A stretch of 64,000 nucleotides of DNA from Pedobacter panaciterrae (GCF_013204795.1 NZ_JABMKW010000020.1:868001-932000), one strand, 5' to 3'. Numbered from the stretch's first letter, positions 18,577 through 28,030 are shown. Notes: generated by a model from the letters alone, not told the origin. Made by a program: numbers and translations.

Positions 18577-19756
18577 TCTTATAAATCGCACCTTTTTCTT
18601 CTTCAATCAGGTTAACAAGCAGATAGATTTCACCGTTACGATCCTCACCAAAGCTATAGATCTGCCAATTTCCAGGTTCCCGGGAAATAGAGAGTTTTTC
18701 CATTTTCCAGAGTTCTTTGTTAATGTCGGTTAATGACCAAATGGTTCCCATTAAATCGCCAAAAACGTATTTACCGAAAAGCTGCGGGAGTTGTTTACCG
18801 CGATAAAGAAAGCCACCGGTAACACTGATACCTTCATTACGGCCATAATCGGCTATTGGGTTGATCCAGTTTTTTGGATCAGGATCATTTGGAGATTTAA
18901 CATGTGTACCTTCCCTAACCCGCCAGCCATAATTTCCACCCTTGGTAACAATATCAATTTCTTCCCAATTCTTTTGACCCACATCTCCGGCAAACAATCT
19001 TCCGTTAAGTTTGTCGAAGCTAATCCGCCACGGGTTTCTAAAACCATATGCATAAATTTCAGGTTTTGTATTCTCCATTCCTATAAATGGATTGTCTTTT
19101 GGAATGGCATAAGGAAGCGTATTTACATCAATTCTAAGTATTTTACCAAGTAAAGTATTTAAATTTTGTCCATTGCCATAAGTACCGTGCATATCATTAT
19201 ATGCACCGCCATCTCCTAGGCCTATATATAAGAACCCATCAGGGCCAAACTTTAGGTCTCCTCCGTTGTGGTTAGATTCAGGTTCATCAATAACCAAAAC
19301 TTCCCTTGATTTGGTTTTATCAGCCAGATCAGGATTTTCTGTAGAGACTTTGTATTCACGAATAATACTTTGATGGTCTATGCCCGGAGTTTTAGGAACA
19401 CGCTTGCTAAAGTAAACATAGAACTTGCCATTCTCTGCGTATTGAGGATGAAAGGCCAGCCCCAACAATCCCATTTCATCACTACTTCCCATCATCAGTA
19501 CCTCATCTGTGAAATCTAAAAAGGGTTTGGATAGAAGTTTACCATTTTTGATAATTCTGATCCGCCCCTTTTGTTCGCAAATAAATAAACTACCAGATTT
19601 ATCATTTGGCGCCGCAAATGCTGTGGGATATGATAATTGATCGGATATGAGTTGAAGATTGACTTTTACTGGAGATAAGCCGGTTTGTGCTTTAACTCTC
19701 GTAATTACAAATAACAGCGCAAATACAATTATTAAGGAGAGGCTTTTTGATTTCAT
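18560..19756 (-). CDS. PQQ-dependent sugar dehydrogenase family protein (GSDH)
   Basis: 398 residues with a signal peptide (ending VKAQ) and a six-bladed GSDH propeller. Diagnostic segments are FICEQKGRIRII, ESNHNGGDLKFGPDGFLYIGLGDGG and YGFRNPWRISFD, which contain the histidine and asparagine residues of soluble aldose dehydrogenases. It would oxidise aldoses in the periplasm with PQQ as cofactor; I see no PQQ synthesis genes here. ATG 19774 would add six residues ahead of the signal peptide. No neighbour shares its strand, so it is probably monocistronic. Confidence 0.9.
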   Translation of the reverse strand: MKSKSLSLIIVFALLFVITRVKAQTGLSPVKVNLQLISDQLSYPTAFAAPNDKSGSLFICEQKGRIRIIKNGKLLSKPFLDFTDEVLMMGSSDEMGLLGLAFHPQYAENGKFYVYFSKRVPKTPGIDHQSIIREYKVSTENPDLADKTKSREVLVIDEPESNHNGGDLKFGPDGFLYIGLGDGGAYNDMHGTYGNGQNLNTLLGKILRIDVNTLPYAIPKDNPFIGMENTKPEIYAYGFRNPWRISFDKLNGRLFAGDVGQKNWEEIDIVTKGGNYGWRVREGTHVKSPNDPDPKNWINPIADYGRNEGISVTGGFLYRGKQLPQLFGKYVFGDLMGTIWSLTDINKELWKMEKLSISREPGNWQIYSFGEDRNGEIYLLVNLIEEEKGAIYKIIPGM

Positions 19757-19884
19757 AGTGTTAATATAATGCATTTAGTAATTAAAGTATAATTAAATTG
19801 GATAGGTTGGATTTTGTAGCATATCTAATTTAAAAGAGAAAGCAACATTACAGTATGTTGTGAATATGATCGTTATAATACAAT

Positions 19885-19978
19885 CGTCATCTCGACGATA
19901 GGAGGGATCTCTTGTTTATGCTAATTTGCTGTGTAGCTACTTCATGGTCAAGAGATCTCTCCTATCGTTGAGATGACG
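19885..19978. repeat. Dispersed palindromic repeat, copy 1
   Basis: Arms 19885-19914 and 19949-19978 (30 bases) pair at 28 of 30 positions around a 34-base loop. The arm begins CGTCATCTCGACGATAGG and ends GATCTCTTG. The same ends recur at 33458 and 63679. It sits between a minus-strand and a plus-strand gene, so it is not a simple terminator. Confidence 0.9.
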
Positions 19979-20074
19979 AGAAAGAAATATGTTGTGACGA
20001 ATACCTAACACAAAAGATACAAGTAAGAAAACAAAATGTTGGCAACTAAAATTCCGAATTCTTTTGCGCCTGAT

Positions 20075-20082
20075 TAACTTTG
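20075..20082 (+). promoter_or_regulatory. -7 box placed four bases before the nuclease start codon
   Basis: TAACTTTG matches TAnnTTTG exactly and ends at 20082, while the ATG is at 20087. Transcription would start at or within a few bases of the start codon, giving an almost leaderless message. Confidence 0.55.
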
Positions 20083-20086
20083 GGCC

Positions 20087-21214
20087 ATGAGACAATATAC
20101 CCTAAGCGCATCCCTAATTATATTGACCATAGCCCTGGTATCCTGGGGCCAGAAAGGTCATAAAGCCATTGCCACTATTGCAGAAAAACACTTAGCTCCA
20201 AACACAAAAACCATAGTAAGCACCTATCTGAAAGGTGAAACCATGAGCGAGGCAAGTACTTGGGCTGATGAGATTAGTGATGATCCTCAATATAAAAAAA
20301 CTGCATCCTGGCATTACATCAACCTTCCAATGGGATTAACCAAAGAGCAGTTTACAGATTACGTTATTAAACAAGACAAAGACAATGTTTATACTGCAAT
20401 TTTAAAAGCAGAGGCAAACCTTAAAGATAAAACACTTAGTTTGGCACAAAAAAATCAGGCGTTAAAATTCCTGATTCATCTTGTTGGTGATGCACACCAA
20501 CCCATGCATGTTAGCCGTGCCGAAGATAAGGGCGGCAATGATGTACAGGTAAGATTTAATGGAAATGGAACTAATTTGCATGCCTTATGGGATGGAAAAC
20601 TTATAGACCATGAAGGATTCAATTATGCTGAAATGGCAAAAAAATACGATTGGGCCAACCCGGAACAAGTGAAGAAATGGCAGGCCGATAGCCCTATGCA
20701 ATGGCTATGGGAAAGTTACCAGGTAAGCACTCAGATCTACGACGACACTCAGCCAGGTGGTAACATTGATGAAGCTAGCTACAAAAGATCAATCGCAATT
20801 GTCCACCTGCGCATTGCTCAAGCTGGTATACGATTGGCTGGAGAATTAAACAAACTATTTAACGAACAACAACAGACTCGCCCTATAGAAAAACCGATAG
20901 TACCTATCGCTGTAGTTCCGTCCAAACCTTTGGCTAAAGCAATCACGGTAAAATTAACTGACCTAAAGAGCTCTGTTGGCAAGAATGTAATAGTAACAGG
21001 CAAGGTATTTAGCCTGAAAGACATTAAAAGTATGGTATTAGTTAATGTTGGAGCAGCGCATCCCAATCAACTCCTTACCCTAGCGCTAAAAGGGAAAGCG
21101 AAAGTATTGGCAGATAAGATTAACGGAAAAACCATCACTATTCAAGGCACAGTGAGCTTATTTAAAAATAAACCAGAGATGGTAGTGACTGACCCTAGCC
21201 TGATCAAGTTTTAA
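20087..21214 (+). CDS. S1/P1-family nuclease with C-terminal OB-fold-like extension
   Basis: 375 residues. The signal peptide ends before the mature-N-terminal tryptophan (VSWGQKGH), which in this family coordinates zinc together with conserved His/Asp residues, all visible here: STWADE, SWHYIN, HLVGDAHQPMHV and HALWD. It would cleave single-stranded DNA/RNA in the periplasm or medium. Residues about 290-375 form an added domain (ITVKLTDLKSSVGKNVIVTGKV, TITIQGTVSLF) that looks like a small OB-fold. A promoter box is directly in front of the ATG and a strong hairpin follows the stop. Confidence 0.92.
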   Translation: MRQYTLSASLIILTIALVSWGQKGHKAIATIAEKHLAPNTKTIVSTYLKGETMSEASTWADEISDDPQYKKTASWHYINLPMGLTKEQFTDYVIKQDKDNVYTAILKAEANLKDKTLSLAQKNQALKFLIHLVGDAHQPMHVSRAEDKGGNDVQVRFNGNGTNLHALWDGKLIDHEGFNYAEMAKKYDWANPEQVKKWQADSPMQWLWESYQVSTQIYDDTQPGGNIDEASYKRSIAIVHLRIAQAGIRLAGELNKLFNEQQQTRPIEKPIVPIAVVPSKPLAKAITVKLTDLKSSVGKNVIVTGKVFSLKDIKSMVLVNVGAAHPNQLLTLALKGKAKVLADKINGKTITIQGTVSLFKNKPEMVVTDPSLIKF

Positions 21215-21230
21215 GTACCAATAATGAGAT

Positions 21231-21263
21231 GAATGACTACAGCATTTCTAGCTGTAGTTATTC
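21231..21263. terminator. Bidirectional hairpin terminator
   Basis: Arms 21231-21243 (GAATGACTACAGC) and 21251-21263 pair over 13 positions with one G-T wobble around a 7-base loop. It lies 17 bases past the nuclease stop and overlaps the last codons of the convergent small gene. Confidence 0.7.
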
Positions 21264-21572
21264 TCTTGATTTGAAATTATAGATCTCGCTACCCTTCCAT
21301 ATAATAAACCCAAGTTTAGCACATTGCCTGGCAACTTCAGATTCAACGGCAGAAGGAACGTCATTTACAATCTTCCACCGAACAGCATACTTGCTATTAT
21401 AGTTGATGTAAATAACCAGATCTTCGCAGTTCCGGTTTTCGATAAGTTCTTTTGTTAATGAATCCTGCAGCTCAGCTGCAAAGCGGGAGAGTCTTTCATG
21501 CATCACCTTTGACAATGGAGGTGCGGGTTTAAGGTCTGGTTCAATTATAGCAAGTACAGTAACGGTAGTCAT
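21258..21572 (-). CDS. Hypothetical 104-residue cytoplasmic protein
   Basis: I do not recognise the family. There is no signal peptide or membrane helix. The protein is mixed alpha/beta with a mid-protein strand LVIYINYNSKYAVRW and a C-terminal KLGFIIWKGSEIYNF. Codon use is like the neighbours and the frame is closed by a shared hairpin, so it is probably real. It has its own 400-base upstream region facing the chromate transporter. Confidence 0.55.
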   Translation of the reverse strand: MTTVTVLAIIEPDLKPAPPLSKVMHERLSRFAAELQDSLTKELIENRNCEDLVIYINYNSKYAVRWKIVNDVPSAVESEVARQCAKLGFIIWKGSEIYNFKSRE

Positions 21573-21867
21573 AAGTAATCCTCAAGTGCCGCTAATATTA
21601 CCAAAAAGATGCAGAGCCACAAATTATGCAACTGAATTTAACATAATTTAAAGTTTAGTACCTGATTAACAAGAGAAAAAAAATCTTTCATCTGCGTTTA
21701 AACAGTCCTTTAAGAAAAGCAACATAATTCAAAATCGATTTCTCATTTTAAAGCTCTCTTACACCTTAATACCCCACAGACAACAAAGGGATTATACAAG
21801 CACAATAAAATCAATCCTGAAGCCTAAAAATAACCTTAATTAATCACAAAAAACACCCAACCATATC
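21573..21867. other. AT-rich non-coding region
   Basis: I see no gene, repeat or RNA structure I can support in this stretch upstream of the chrA promoter. Confidence 0.4.
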
Positions 21868-21899
21868 TTTGCTTAAGGACGTTAATTTGCTTATTTTTG
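21868..21899 (+). promoter_or_regulatory. Complete Bacteroidota promoter for the chromate transporter gene
   Basis: A -33 element TTTG at 21868-21871, a 20-base spacer, and a perfect -7 box TATTTTTG at 21892-21899. This is the best-matching promoter in the window. The start codon is ATG 21974 or TTG 21941. Confidence 0.75.
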
Positions 21900-21973
21900 C
21901 ATAGTTCCTGATTTTTCCTTTTACCATTATAGAAACCTAATTGACTACGTTGAAAAATAGAGATAGAAATGTT

Positions 21974-23290
21974 ATGCCCCAAGGTAAGCCCTCATTTAAA
22001 GAAGCTTTAAAATTTTGGTTTAAATTGGGTTGGATAAGTTTTGGAGGCACGGCAGGCCATATCAATATTATGCATGAGGAATTGGTAGGTCAAAAAAAAT
22101 GGATTAGCAACAGCAGATTTTTCCACGCATTAAGCCTTTGCATGCTTTTGCCCGGTCCAGAAGCCCAGCAATTAGCCATTTATATTGGCTGGCAGCTACA
22201 TGGTAAAAAGGGCGGACTAATAGCCGGCATTTTATTTGTACTTCCCTCCATGTTTATTTTGCTATTACTAAGCATACTGTACGTTTCTTATGGAAATCAG
22301 CCATGGATGTTTGCTATGTTCAATGGATTTAAGCCTGCTGTTATCTCCATCATAATAGTAGCGCTGTTAGGTATAGGCAAAAAAGCACTCCATACCAGGC
22401 TTCATATTTTAATGTGCGCTTTAGCCTTTATCTGTATTTTCTTCTTTAACATCTCGATGTTCCTGATCATAATAGGAACGATTTTACTCGCTGTTCTAAT
22501 CCAACGATTGTGGCCTGCGCTATCTGCTAATAGAATTTCGGAGAATAACCTAACCTCTTCTAATGAAGAAACTTTCTATTTTAATAAAAACTCTGTGGCA
22601 CGTGGCACAAACACACCCAATAGCAAGTCTTTACGGCAAACGGCTATTTTTGCGCTGATCTGGCTAATTCCTTTACTTTTGTTGTACTTTCTTTCTGTTG
22701 ATTTTCAATTTTGGAAAGACCTAAGCCTCTTCTTTACCCAAACTGCATTATTTACAATAGGAGGATCTTATACTGTTTTACCATATGTTGCACAGTTTAG
22801 TGTTTCGAAGCTGAACTGGCTAAGTAAGATGCAAATGATTGATGGTTTTGCCCTTGCTGAAACAACTCCCGGCCCATTAATTATTGTGGTGTGTTACGTA
22901 GGATTTATGGCAGCCTTTAATCATTTTTCAGGTTCTATCCTTATGGGCACAATTGGGCTTTTAATTACAACCTTCAATACCTTTTTACCTTCATTCTTAT
23001 TCATATTTGTTGGCGGACCGATTATTGAAAAAACACATGGAAATAAAACAATTGGCAATGTTCTGGGATTTGTAACAGCTGCAGTTGTGGGAGTGATTTT
23101 AAACCTCACCTTATTTCTGGGAAAGGATATTATTTTCCCCGGTGGAGTATCTTTTAAATATATTGATTTTTACTCATTGGCCTGGATTATTATCACCCTG
23201 GTGTTAATGAAAAAATTTAAAGTTAACGTCCTCTATATTATTGGACTGAGCTTATTTTTCGGCCTCGCCCATTTTTATATTTTCAGATAA
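21974..23290 (+). CDS. chrA: ChrA-family chromate efflux transporter
   Basis: 438 residues with two CHR domains (long form). Repeat one carries FGGTAGHI and LPGPEAQQLAIYIGW; repeat two carries IGGSYTVLPYV and ETTPGPLIIV. Ten or more hydrophobic helices are spread over the protein. It exports chromate, or possibly another oxyanion, from the cytoplasm. The frame can be extended by TTG 21941; ATG 21974 is preferred. No chrB-type regulator is next to it. Confidence 0.92.
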   Translation: MPQGKPSFKEALKFWFKLGWISFGGTAGHINIMHEELVGQKKWISNSRFFHALSLCMLLPGPEAQQLAIYIGWQLHGKKGGLIAGILFVLPSMFILLLLSILYVSYGNQPWMFAMFNGFKPAVISIIIVALLGIGKKALHTRLHILMCALAFICIFFFNISMFLIIIGTILLAVLIQRLWPALSANRISENNLTSSNEETFYFNKNSVARGTNTPNSKSLRQTAIFALIWLIPLLLLYFLSVDFQFWKDLSLFFTQTALFTIGGSYTVLPYVAQFSVSKLNWLSKMQMIDGFALAETTPGPLIIVVCYVGFMAAFNHFSGSILMGTIGLLITTFNTFLPSFLFIFVGGPIIEKTHGNKTIGNVLGFVTAAVVGVILNLTLFLGKDIIFPGGVSFKYIDFYSLAWIIITLVLMKKFKVNVLYIIGLSLFFGLAHFYIFR

Positions 23291-23322
23291 TATTATAATT
23301 TAACTGTTTAATATTAAATAGC

Positions 23323-23811
23323 ATGAATTTACCAGCGCAATTAGCAAAGCACTTAAAAGATGTTCATTTTGGCGGGAACTGGACATCATCAAACCTTAAA
23401 GACAATTTGACGGATGTAAACTGGCAACAAGCAACAATGCAGGTTCATTCTTTTAATACCATCGCTACCTTAGTTTATCATGTGAATTACTACATAAGTG
23501 CAGTGCTAAAGGTATTACAAGGAGAACCACTTGAGGCTAGCGACAAATATAGTTTTGACCTTCCTCCAATCGAGTCACAAAGAGACTGGGATAATTTGCT
23601 GGACAAAACCTTTGCCGATGCAGAAACCTTCACTTTACTGATTGAGCAGTTGCCAGAGCATAAACTTTGGGAAAACTTTACAGATGAGAAATACGGAACC
23701 TACTACAGAAATATCCAAGGGATTATTGAACACACTCATTACCATTTAGGACAGATTGCGCTGATAAAAAAAATACTCTTACAAGCAGCTGAAAACCAAA
23801 GCAAAGGTTAG
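23323..23811 (+). CDS. DinB-superfamily protein (DUF1572-like)
   Basis: 162 residues forming a predicted four-helix bundle. The three metal-type histidines are visible: H53 in LVYHVNYY, and two in IEHTHYHLGQI near residue 134-138. Bacteroidota carry many such proteins; some are thiol-dependent transferases, but the role here is unknown. It follows chrA by 32 bases on the same strand and may be co-transcribed. Its last four bases overlap the convergent DUF1080-like gene. Confidence 0.85.
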   Translation: MNLPAQLAKHLKDVHFGGNWTSSNLKDNLTDVNWQQATMQVHSFNTIATLVYHVNYYISAVLKVLQGEPLEASDKYSFDLPPIESQRDWDNLLDKTFADAETFTLLIEQLPEHKLWENFTDEKYGTYYRNIQGIIEHTHYHLGQIALIKKILLQAAENQSKG

Positions 23812-24458
23812 TTTTCTGTGATTTTTAAGTTTCTGAAATCTCCTGCAGATTCGCTGCCGGTCCAGAAAGCTATCTTCCCGGAATTTAGATTGCTTAAAGG
23901 AACCACTTCCAAGCATGGCTTAGGGTTTTCATTTACATAGACACTGATCATTTTTGCTTCCACTTTAATCCGAACCTTAAACCATTCTGCCGGATTAACA
24001 TCCTCTCCGATCGGTTGCTCATACTTTAATGGAGAAGCATCTCTAAGCTTTGGCCAGTCATTACCGGGAAGAGAAATATATTGGACAGCATGTTTTTTAC
24101 GCAGCTCGTTATCAGATCTAAAATTAAATGGCCTAAAATAGATTGCCTCATAAGTAGAATCGTTTTGTATGTGGAAAGCAAATCCAACAAAGCTTTTCTG
24201 GAAAATATCTTCACCCTTCACCTCAAACGTTATCTCACCGTTTTTAAAATCGCGGTGTTTTATTACAGCAAAGCCTGCATCATACTTTGAATTTATATGT
24301 AAAGTGGGCTTTTGAGATGAACCACTCATATTTATGGTTCGATTTACGGTATGTGTAACCTTTGTAATGTCTACAGTTACTGTTTTCTGAGCCGATACTT
24401 TTACACTAACCGAAAAAATGAGTATCAAAAGTATAAGTAAGGATTTTGGACTTTTCAT
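23808..24458 (-). CDS. Exported DUF1080-like (concanavalin-fold) protein
   Basis: 216 residues with signal peptide (KVSAQ). The mature part is one beta-sandwich: FKNGEITFEVKG, FVGFAFHIQNDSTYEAIYFRPFNF, EWFKVRIKVEAKMISVYVNE and SGKIAFWTGSESAGDFRNLKI match the DUF1080/3-keto-disaccharide hydrolase fold. Some members hydrolyse 3-keto-glycosides; I cannot tell whether this short single-domain form is catalytic or a binding module. Periplasmic location fits a role in sugar handling. Confidence 0.78.
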   Translation of the reverse strand: MKSPKSLLILLILIFSVSVKVSAQKTVTVDITKVTHTVNRTINMSGSSQKPTLHINSKYDAGFAVIKHRDFKNGEITFEVKGEDIFQKSFVGFAFHIQNDSTYEAIYFRPFNFRSDNELRKKHAVQYISLPGNDWPKLRDASPLKYEQPIGEDVNPAEWFKVRIKVEAKMISVYVNENPKPCLEVVPLSNLNSGKIAFWTGSESAGDFRNLKITEN

Positions 24459-24658
24459 ATTGTTAATTTTCCTTTACAGTTCAAGAGCTATGCCAATGAA
24501 TTTACCTACCTTAATAAGGCTTTTGACTACCCATGCTGTTCAAAATTGAACATCTACCGTTCGGATAAGAACAGTATCCATCCTTGAAATGATTAGTAAA
24601 AAGAAATAAAACCTTATTTTTACTTTTAGAATCGTCTATATCATATAATTCATTCCTT

Positions 24659-25273
24659 ATGATCAGTTCCAACATTTCAAATGAAGCTTTAGATATATTT
24701 CGTAAAGGATTAGCGCATTTCATCACTTTTGATGACACTGAATGGACTGAATTCATATCGCACCTTAACTATAAGGTTATTAAAAAGAGGGATCATTTTT
24801 CAGTTAAGGATAAAGTTTGTAATGATATTGGATTTATTGTAAATGGTTCAGTTCGCTATTACCATGTTAAGGATGGCATAGAAATAACTGGGTATTTCAG
24901 TTTTGAAAATGAATTTGTAAGCTCTTACAAAAGCTTTCTTACGCAGCACCCCTGCACTGGATACATACAAGCGCTTGAACAAACGGGACTGATACTTATT
25001 TCCCGTAAAAACATGGACCTGATGCTTAATCATCCATTATTGGGCTACAAGATGGAACGTTTCGGCCGATTGGTTGCAGAACATTACATCTGCTGTTACG
25101 AAGACAGGATCACATCTTTTATTACTGAAACTCCTGAAGAACGTTATCTTAAAATGCTCGAAACAACGCCTGAAATTATGCAACGTGTACCACAACATTA
25201 TGTTGCCAATTTTTTGGGCATTACACCTGTGTCACTTTCGCGGATAAGAAAAAGGACTTTAATATACGCCTAA
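24659..25273 (+). CDS. Crp/Fnr-family transcriptional regulator
   Basis: 204 residues. The N-terminal cyclic-nucleotide-binding-like barrel (HFSVKDKVCNDIGFIVNGSVRYY) lacks the arginine/glutamate phosphate cassette of true CRP. The C-terminus is a winged helix (VPQHYVANFLGITPVSLSRIRKR). This shape is frequent in Bacteroidota, where it answers unknown signals. It faces the same way as the epimerase gene 90 bases downstream, which has its own promoter. Confidence 0.88.
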   Translation: MISSNISNEALDIFRKGLAHFITFDDTEWTEFISHLNYKVIKKRDHFSVKDKVCNDIGFIVNGSVRYYHVKDGIEITGYFSFENEFVSSYKSFLTQHPCTGYIQALEQTGLILISRKNMDLMLNHPLLGYKMERFGRLVAEHYICCYEDRITSFITETPEERYLKMLETTPEIMQRVPQHYVANFLGITPVSLSRIRKRTLIYA

Positions 25274-25314
25274 CTCCAGGCACCCATAATTAATTTCTTA
25301 TCTTTTGTTAACGT

Positions 25315-25342
25315 TTTGGCTTACAGACCTCAGCTATATTTG
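25315..25342 (+). promoter_or_regulatory. Promoter of the epimerase-like gene
   Basis: TTTG at 25315-25318 and a perfect -7 box TATATTTG at 25335-25342, spaced by 16 bases, which is slightly short. The box is 21 bases before ATG 25364 and would lie inside the coding frame if the upstream TTG were used, so it also supports the chosen start. Confidence 0.6.
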
Positions 25343-25363
25343 TATCATACAAATCGAAAAGAC

Positions 25364-26299
25364 ATGCATACTATATTAGGTGCCGGCGGGCCAACAGCAA
25401 ACGCGCTTACAAAAGAATTATTAAACCATAATCCTAATGAAACTATTCGCCTGGTAAGTCGCAGGCCACTTAAAGTTACAGGTACCAACGTTACCTGGCA
25501 AAAAGCTGATCTGTTAAACTATGCAGAGGTATTGGCTGCTGTAAAAGGTTCTGCTGTAGTTTACATGTGCGCAGGTCTGATTTATGATAAAACCATATGG
25601 CAGCAACAATGGCCAGTAATTATGCAGAACCTGATTAACGCATCAAAAGAAACGCAGACGAGGTTAATATTTTTCGACAATGTGTATATGTACGGGCTGG
25701 TTAAAGGTCCCATGCTTGAGACAACACCATACAACCCAATTAGTGTGAAAGGTGAACTTAGGGCGCGTATAGCTACACAACTGATGGAGGAGGTTAAAGC
25801 AGGAAACATACAAGCTACAATTGCCCGGGCTGCAGATTTTTATGGTACAGATTCTATGAATAGTTTTCTGGATATGATGGTATTAGATAAGTATGCAAAA
25901 AAAACATCTGCACAATGGATTGGCGACCCGAAAGTGTTACACAATTTCACTTACATACCTGATACTGGCAAGGCAATGTATCTTTTAGGGCAAACACCAG
26001 ATTCTGATAATCAGATATGGCATTTGCCTACTGCTGCACCAATAACAGGAAAGGAATTTATAACATTGGCTGCCGAAATTTATGGGGTAAAGCCTGCTCA
26101 CACTACTATTAATAAATTTATGCTTCAGCTGGTTGGTTTATTTAAAAAAGTTGTAGCCGGAACTGTAGAGATGTATTATCAATATGATCATGACTACAAT
26201 TTCAATTCTTCAAAATTTGAAAATACATTTAAGATAAAACCCACCAGTTATAAAGAAGGAATAAAGCACATGTCAGAGACTTTATACCGGGCAAAATAA
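25364..26299 (+). CDS. NAD-dependent epimerase/dehydratase-like oxidoreductase
   Basis: 311 residues, short-chain dehydrogenase fold. The nucleotide motif is LGAGGPTANAL at the N-terminus, followed by the second-strand SRRP that suggests NADP. The usual catalytic YxxxK is not clear; the nearest is YNPISVKGELR around residue 130. Close relatives are annotated only as NAD-dependent epimerases. Substrate unknown. The start at MHTILGAGG is supported by the promoter position. Confidence 0.82.
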   Translation: MHTILGAGGPTANALTKELLNHNPNETIRLVSRRPLKVTGTNVTWQKADLLNYAEVLAAVKGSAVVYMCAGLIYDKTIWQQQWPVIMQNLINASKETQTRLIFFDNVYMYGLVKGPMLETTPYNPISVKGELRARIATQLMEEVKAGNIQATIARAADFYGTDSMNSFLDMMVLDKYAKKTSAQWIGDPKVLHNFTYIPDTGKAMYLLGQTPDSDNQIWHLPTAAPITGKEFITLAAEIYGVKPAHTTINKFMLQLVGLFKKVVAGTVEMYYQYDHDYNFNSSKFENTFKIKPTSYKEGIKHMSETLYRAK

Positions 26300-26419
26300 A
26301 AATCCACATTGTTAATATTCTCACAAATACATTAAGGAACGATAGTTTAAGTCGATTAAAATATTTTCATTATTAAGCTATTTTATTGAATAAATATATA
26401 TTTTTACGGAAAAAAACAT

Positions 26420-28030
26420 ATGCTCTCAAAATCTTATAAAATTATTGCCTTTTTATTTCTTGCAACAAGCTTATCGCTATTAATTTCGTGCAAAAAAAAT
26501 GATGAAGATCTTAAAAGGCAGATCGCTGAATTAGAGTCTAGAGTTTCTGGTATCGAAAATCAAATTGGCAATATCAATTCTAATCTTACCATTTTGCAAC
26601 AACAAGGTAAGCTAAACTCCGATGAGATTAATTCCTTAAAAGCTCTAACATCTGACCTATCGACCCTTACTAATGAAATAAAAAATGGCGGAGTTACCAA
26701 TTCTGTTGACATCGCTAACTTAAAAACATCGCTTCAACAAGCAGCTACTATTATACAACTAGAGTCTTTAAAAACTACAATCACTCAATTAGGTGAAACG
26801 ATAAATAAAATTGATACCGAACAAAAAGCCACTGCGACAGCTACAAGTGAATTACAATCGGCAATAACAAAGATGGCCGCCGATTTAGAAGAATTGAAAA
26901 ATGGAGAGAGCACACAAGAAATAAATGGAAAAATTGAAAAGGGCGGATTCTTAAAAGGTTCAATTTTATATCTATTCGAGATGGACTCAACATTAACTCA
27001 AACAGGCAGAAGTTTTAATAGTACAATTACCGATAATTATGGATCATTTAGTCTGAGGGTTAAAAATCTTAAGGGCAAAAATGTTAGAGTTGTTTCTTCT
27101 GGCTTCTATTTCAACGAAGTATCAGGTAAGAACTCCTCCTCTCAAATATCATTATCCGGTCTTGTAAAGATCAATACGTCTGAAGCAGTCAATGTCAACA
27201 TTCTTACTGCTCTGGAAGAACCAAGGGTAAAATACTTAATTGATCAGGGAAAGTCCTTTAATGATGCAAAAATTCAATCAGTAAATGAAGTTTTGAGTGT
27301 TTTTGGTATTCAAAACCCTGGGATTAAAAGAGCAGAAAAGATAAATCTAATTGGATCCTCAAGTAGAAGTAATATTTTGCTCTCGTTATCCACAATGCTA
27401 GTTGGGTTTAGATCAGACGGTGAGCTGACTGAAATTCTAAACGATATTGCAGAAGATTTAAAAACTGATGGTCTGCTGAACGATGTTTCTTTGGGTAATA
27501 GTATCATGACTCACCTATATTATTTAGATACGACCAAGGTAATCAATCAGGTAAAAGCTAAATACACTGCACTATATCCGGATTCTATACTTAATAAAAT
27601 AAATCTTAGCTATTTGGATCAATTTAAAAAATCAACTTCTTACATCAAATCCTTTGATTTAATCGAATATCCAGCACTGGGTTCAACGATATACAAAGGT
27701 AAAAACATCCTGAATTCGACTACTACTACGCTTAACAATAATATATTTGAAATATCCGCTAATTTAGTTGAGAGCGCTCTAAAATTCAGAGTGGAAGTAA
27801 CAGCTGATGCTGGTGAGTTATCAGAGCTATTAGGTACAAATAAAAATTGGGCTATATCTTATCCGACAAAAAACAAGGCAATTTTAGAGACCTCTACGGT
27901 TGGATTAAATACAATTACTTTTACTACTGGAACTCTTCCTTCAAAGACGGCAACTTTAACTGTCAAATTTTATGAAAACGGTCTATCAGTTCCCACTATA
28001 ACTAAAACAATACCTGTAAACTTAAATTAA
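26420..28030 (+). CDS. Large lipoprotein with N-terminal coiled coil
   Basis: 536 residues. The lipobox LLISC places C24 as the lipidated residue. Residues about 27-165 are a long coiled coil rich in heptads (AELESRVSGIENQIGNINSN and onward). Residues about 170-250 resemble a carboxypeptidase-regulatory-like beta domain (GSILYLFEMDST, DNYGSFSLRV), followed by an alpha-helical region and a C-terminal Ig-like domain. The family is not one I can name. It stands alone between a Crp-type/epimerase group and a convergent VOC gene, closed by a perfect hairpin. It could be a periplasm-spanning structural protein, but this is inference. Confidence 0.75.
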   Translation: MLSKSYKIIAFLFLATSLSLLISCKKNDEDLKRQIAELESRVSGIENQIGNINSNLTILQQQGKLNSDEINSLKALTSDLSTLTNEIKNGGVTNSVDIANLKTSLQQAATIIQLESLKTTITQLGETINKIDTEQKATATATSELQSAITKMAADLEELKNGESTQEINGKIEKGGFLKGSILYLFEMDSTLTQTGRSFNSTITDNYGSFSLRVKNLKGKNVRVVSSGFYFNEVSGKNSSSQISLSGLVKINTSEAVNVNILTALEEPRVKYLIDQGKSFNDAKIQSVNEVLSVFGIQNPGIKRAEKINLIGSSSRSNILLSLSTMLVGFRSDGELTEILNDIAEDLKTDGLLNDVSLGNSIMTHLYYLDTTKVINQVKAKYTALYPDSILNKINLSYLDQFKKSTSYIKSFDLIEYPALGSTIYKGKNILNSTTTTLNNNIFEISANLVESALKFRVEVTADAGELSELLGTNKNWAISYPTKNKAILETSTVGLNTITFTTGTLPSKTATLTVKFYENGLSVPTITKTIPVNLN

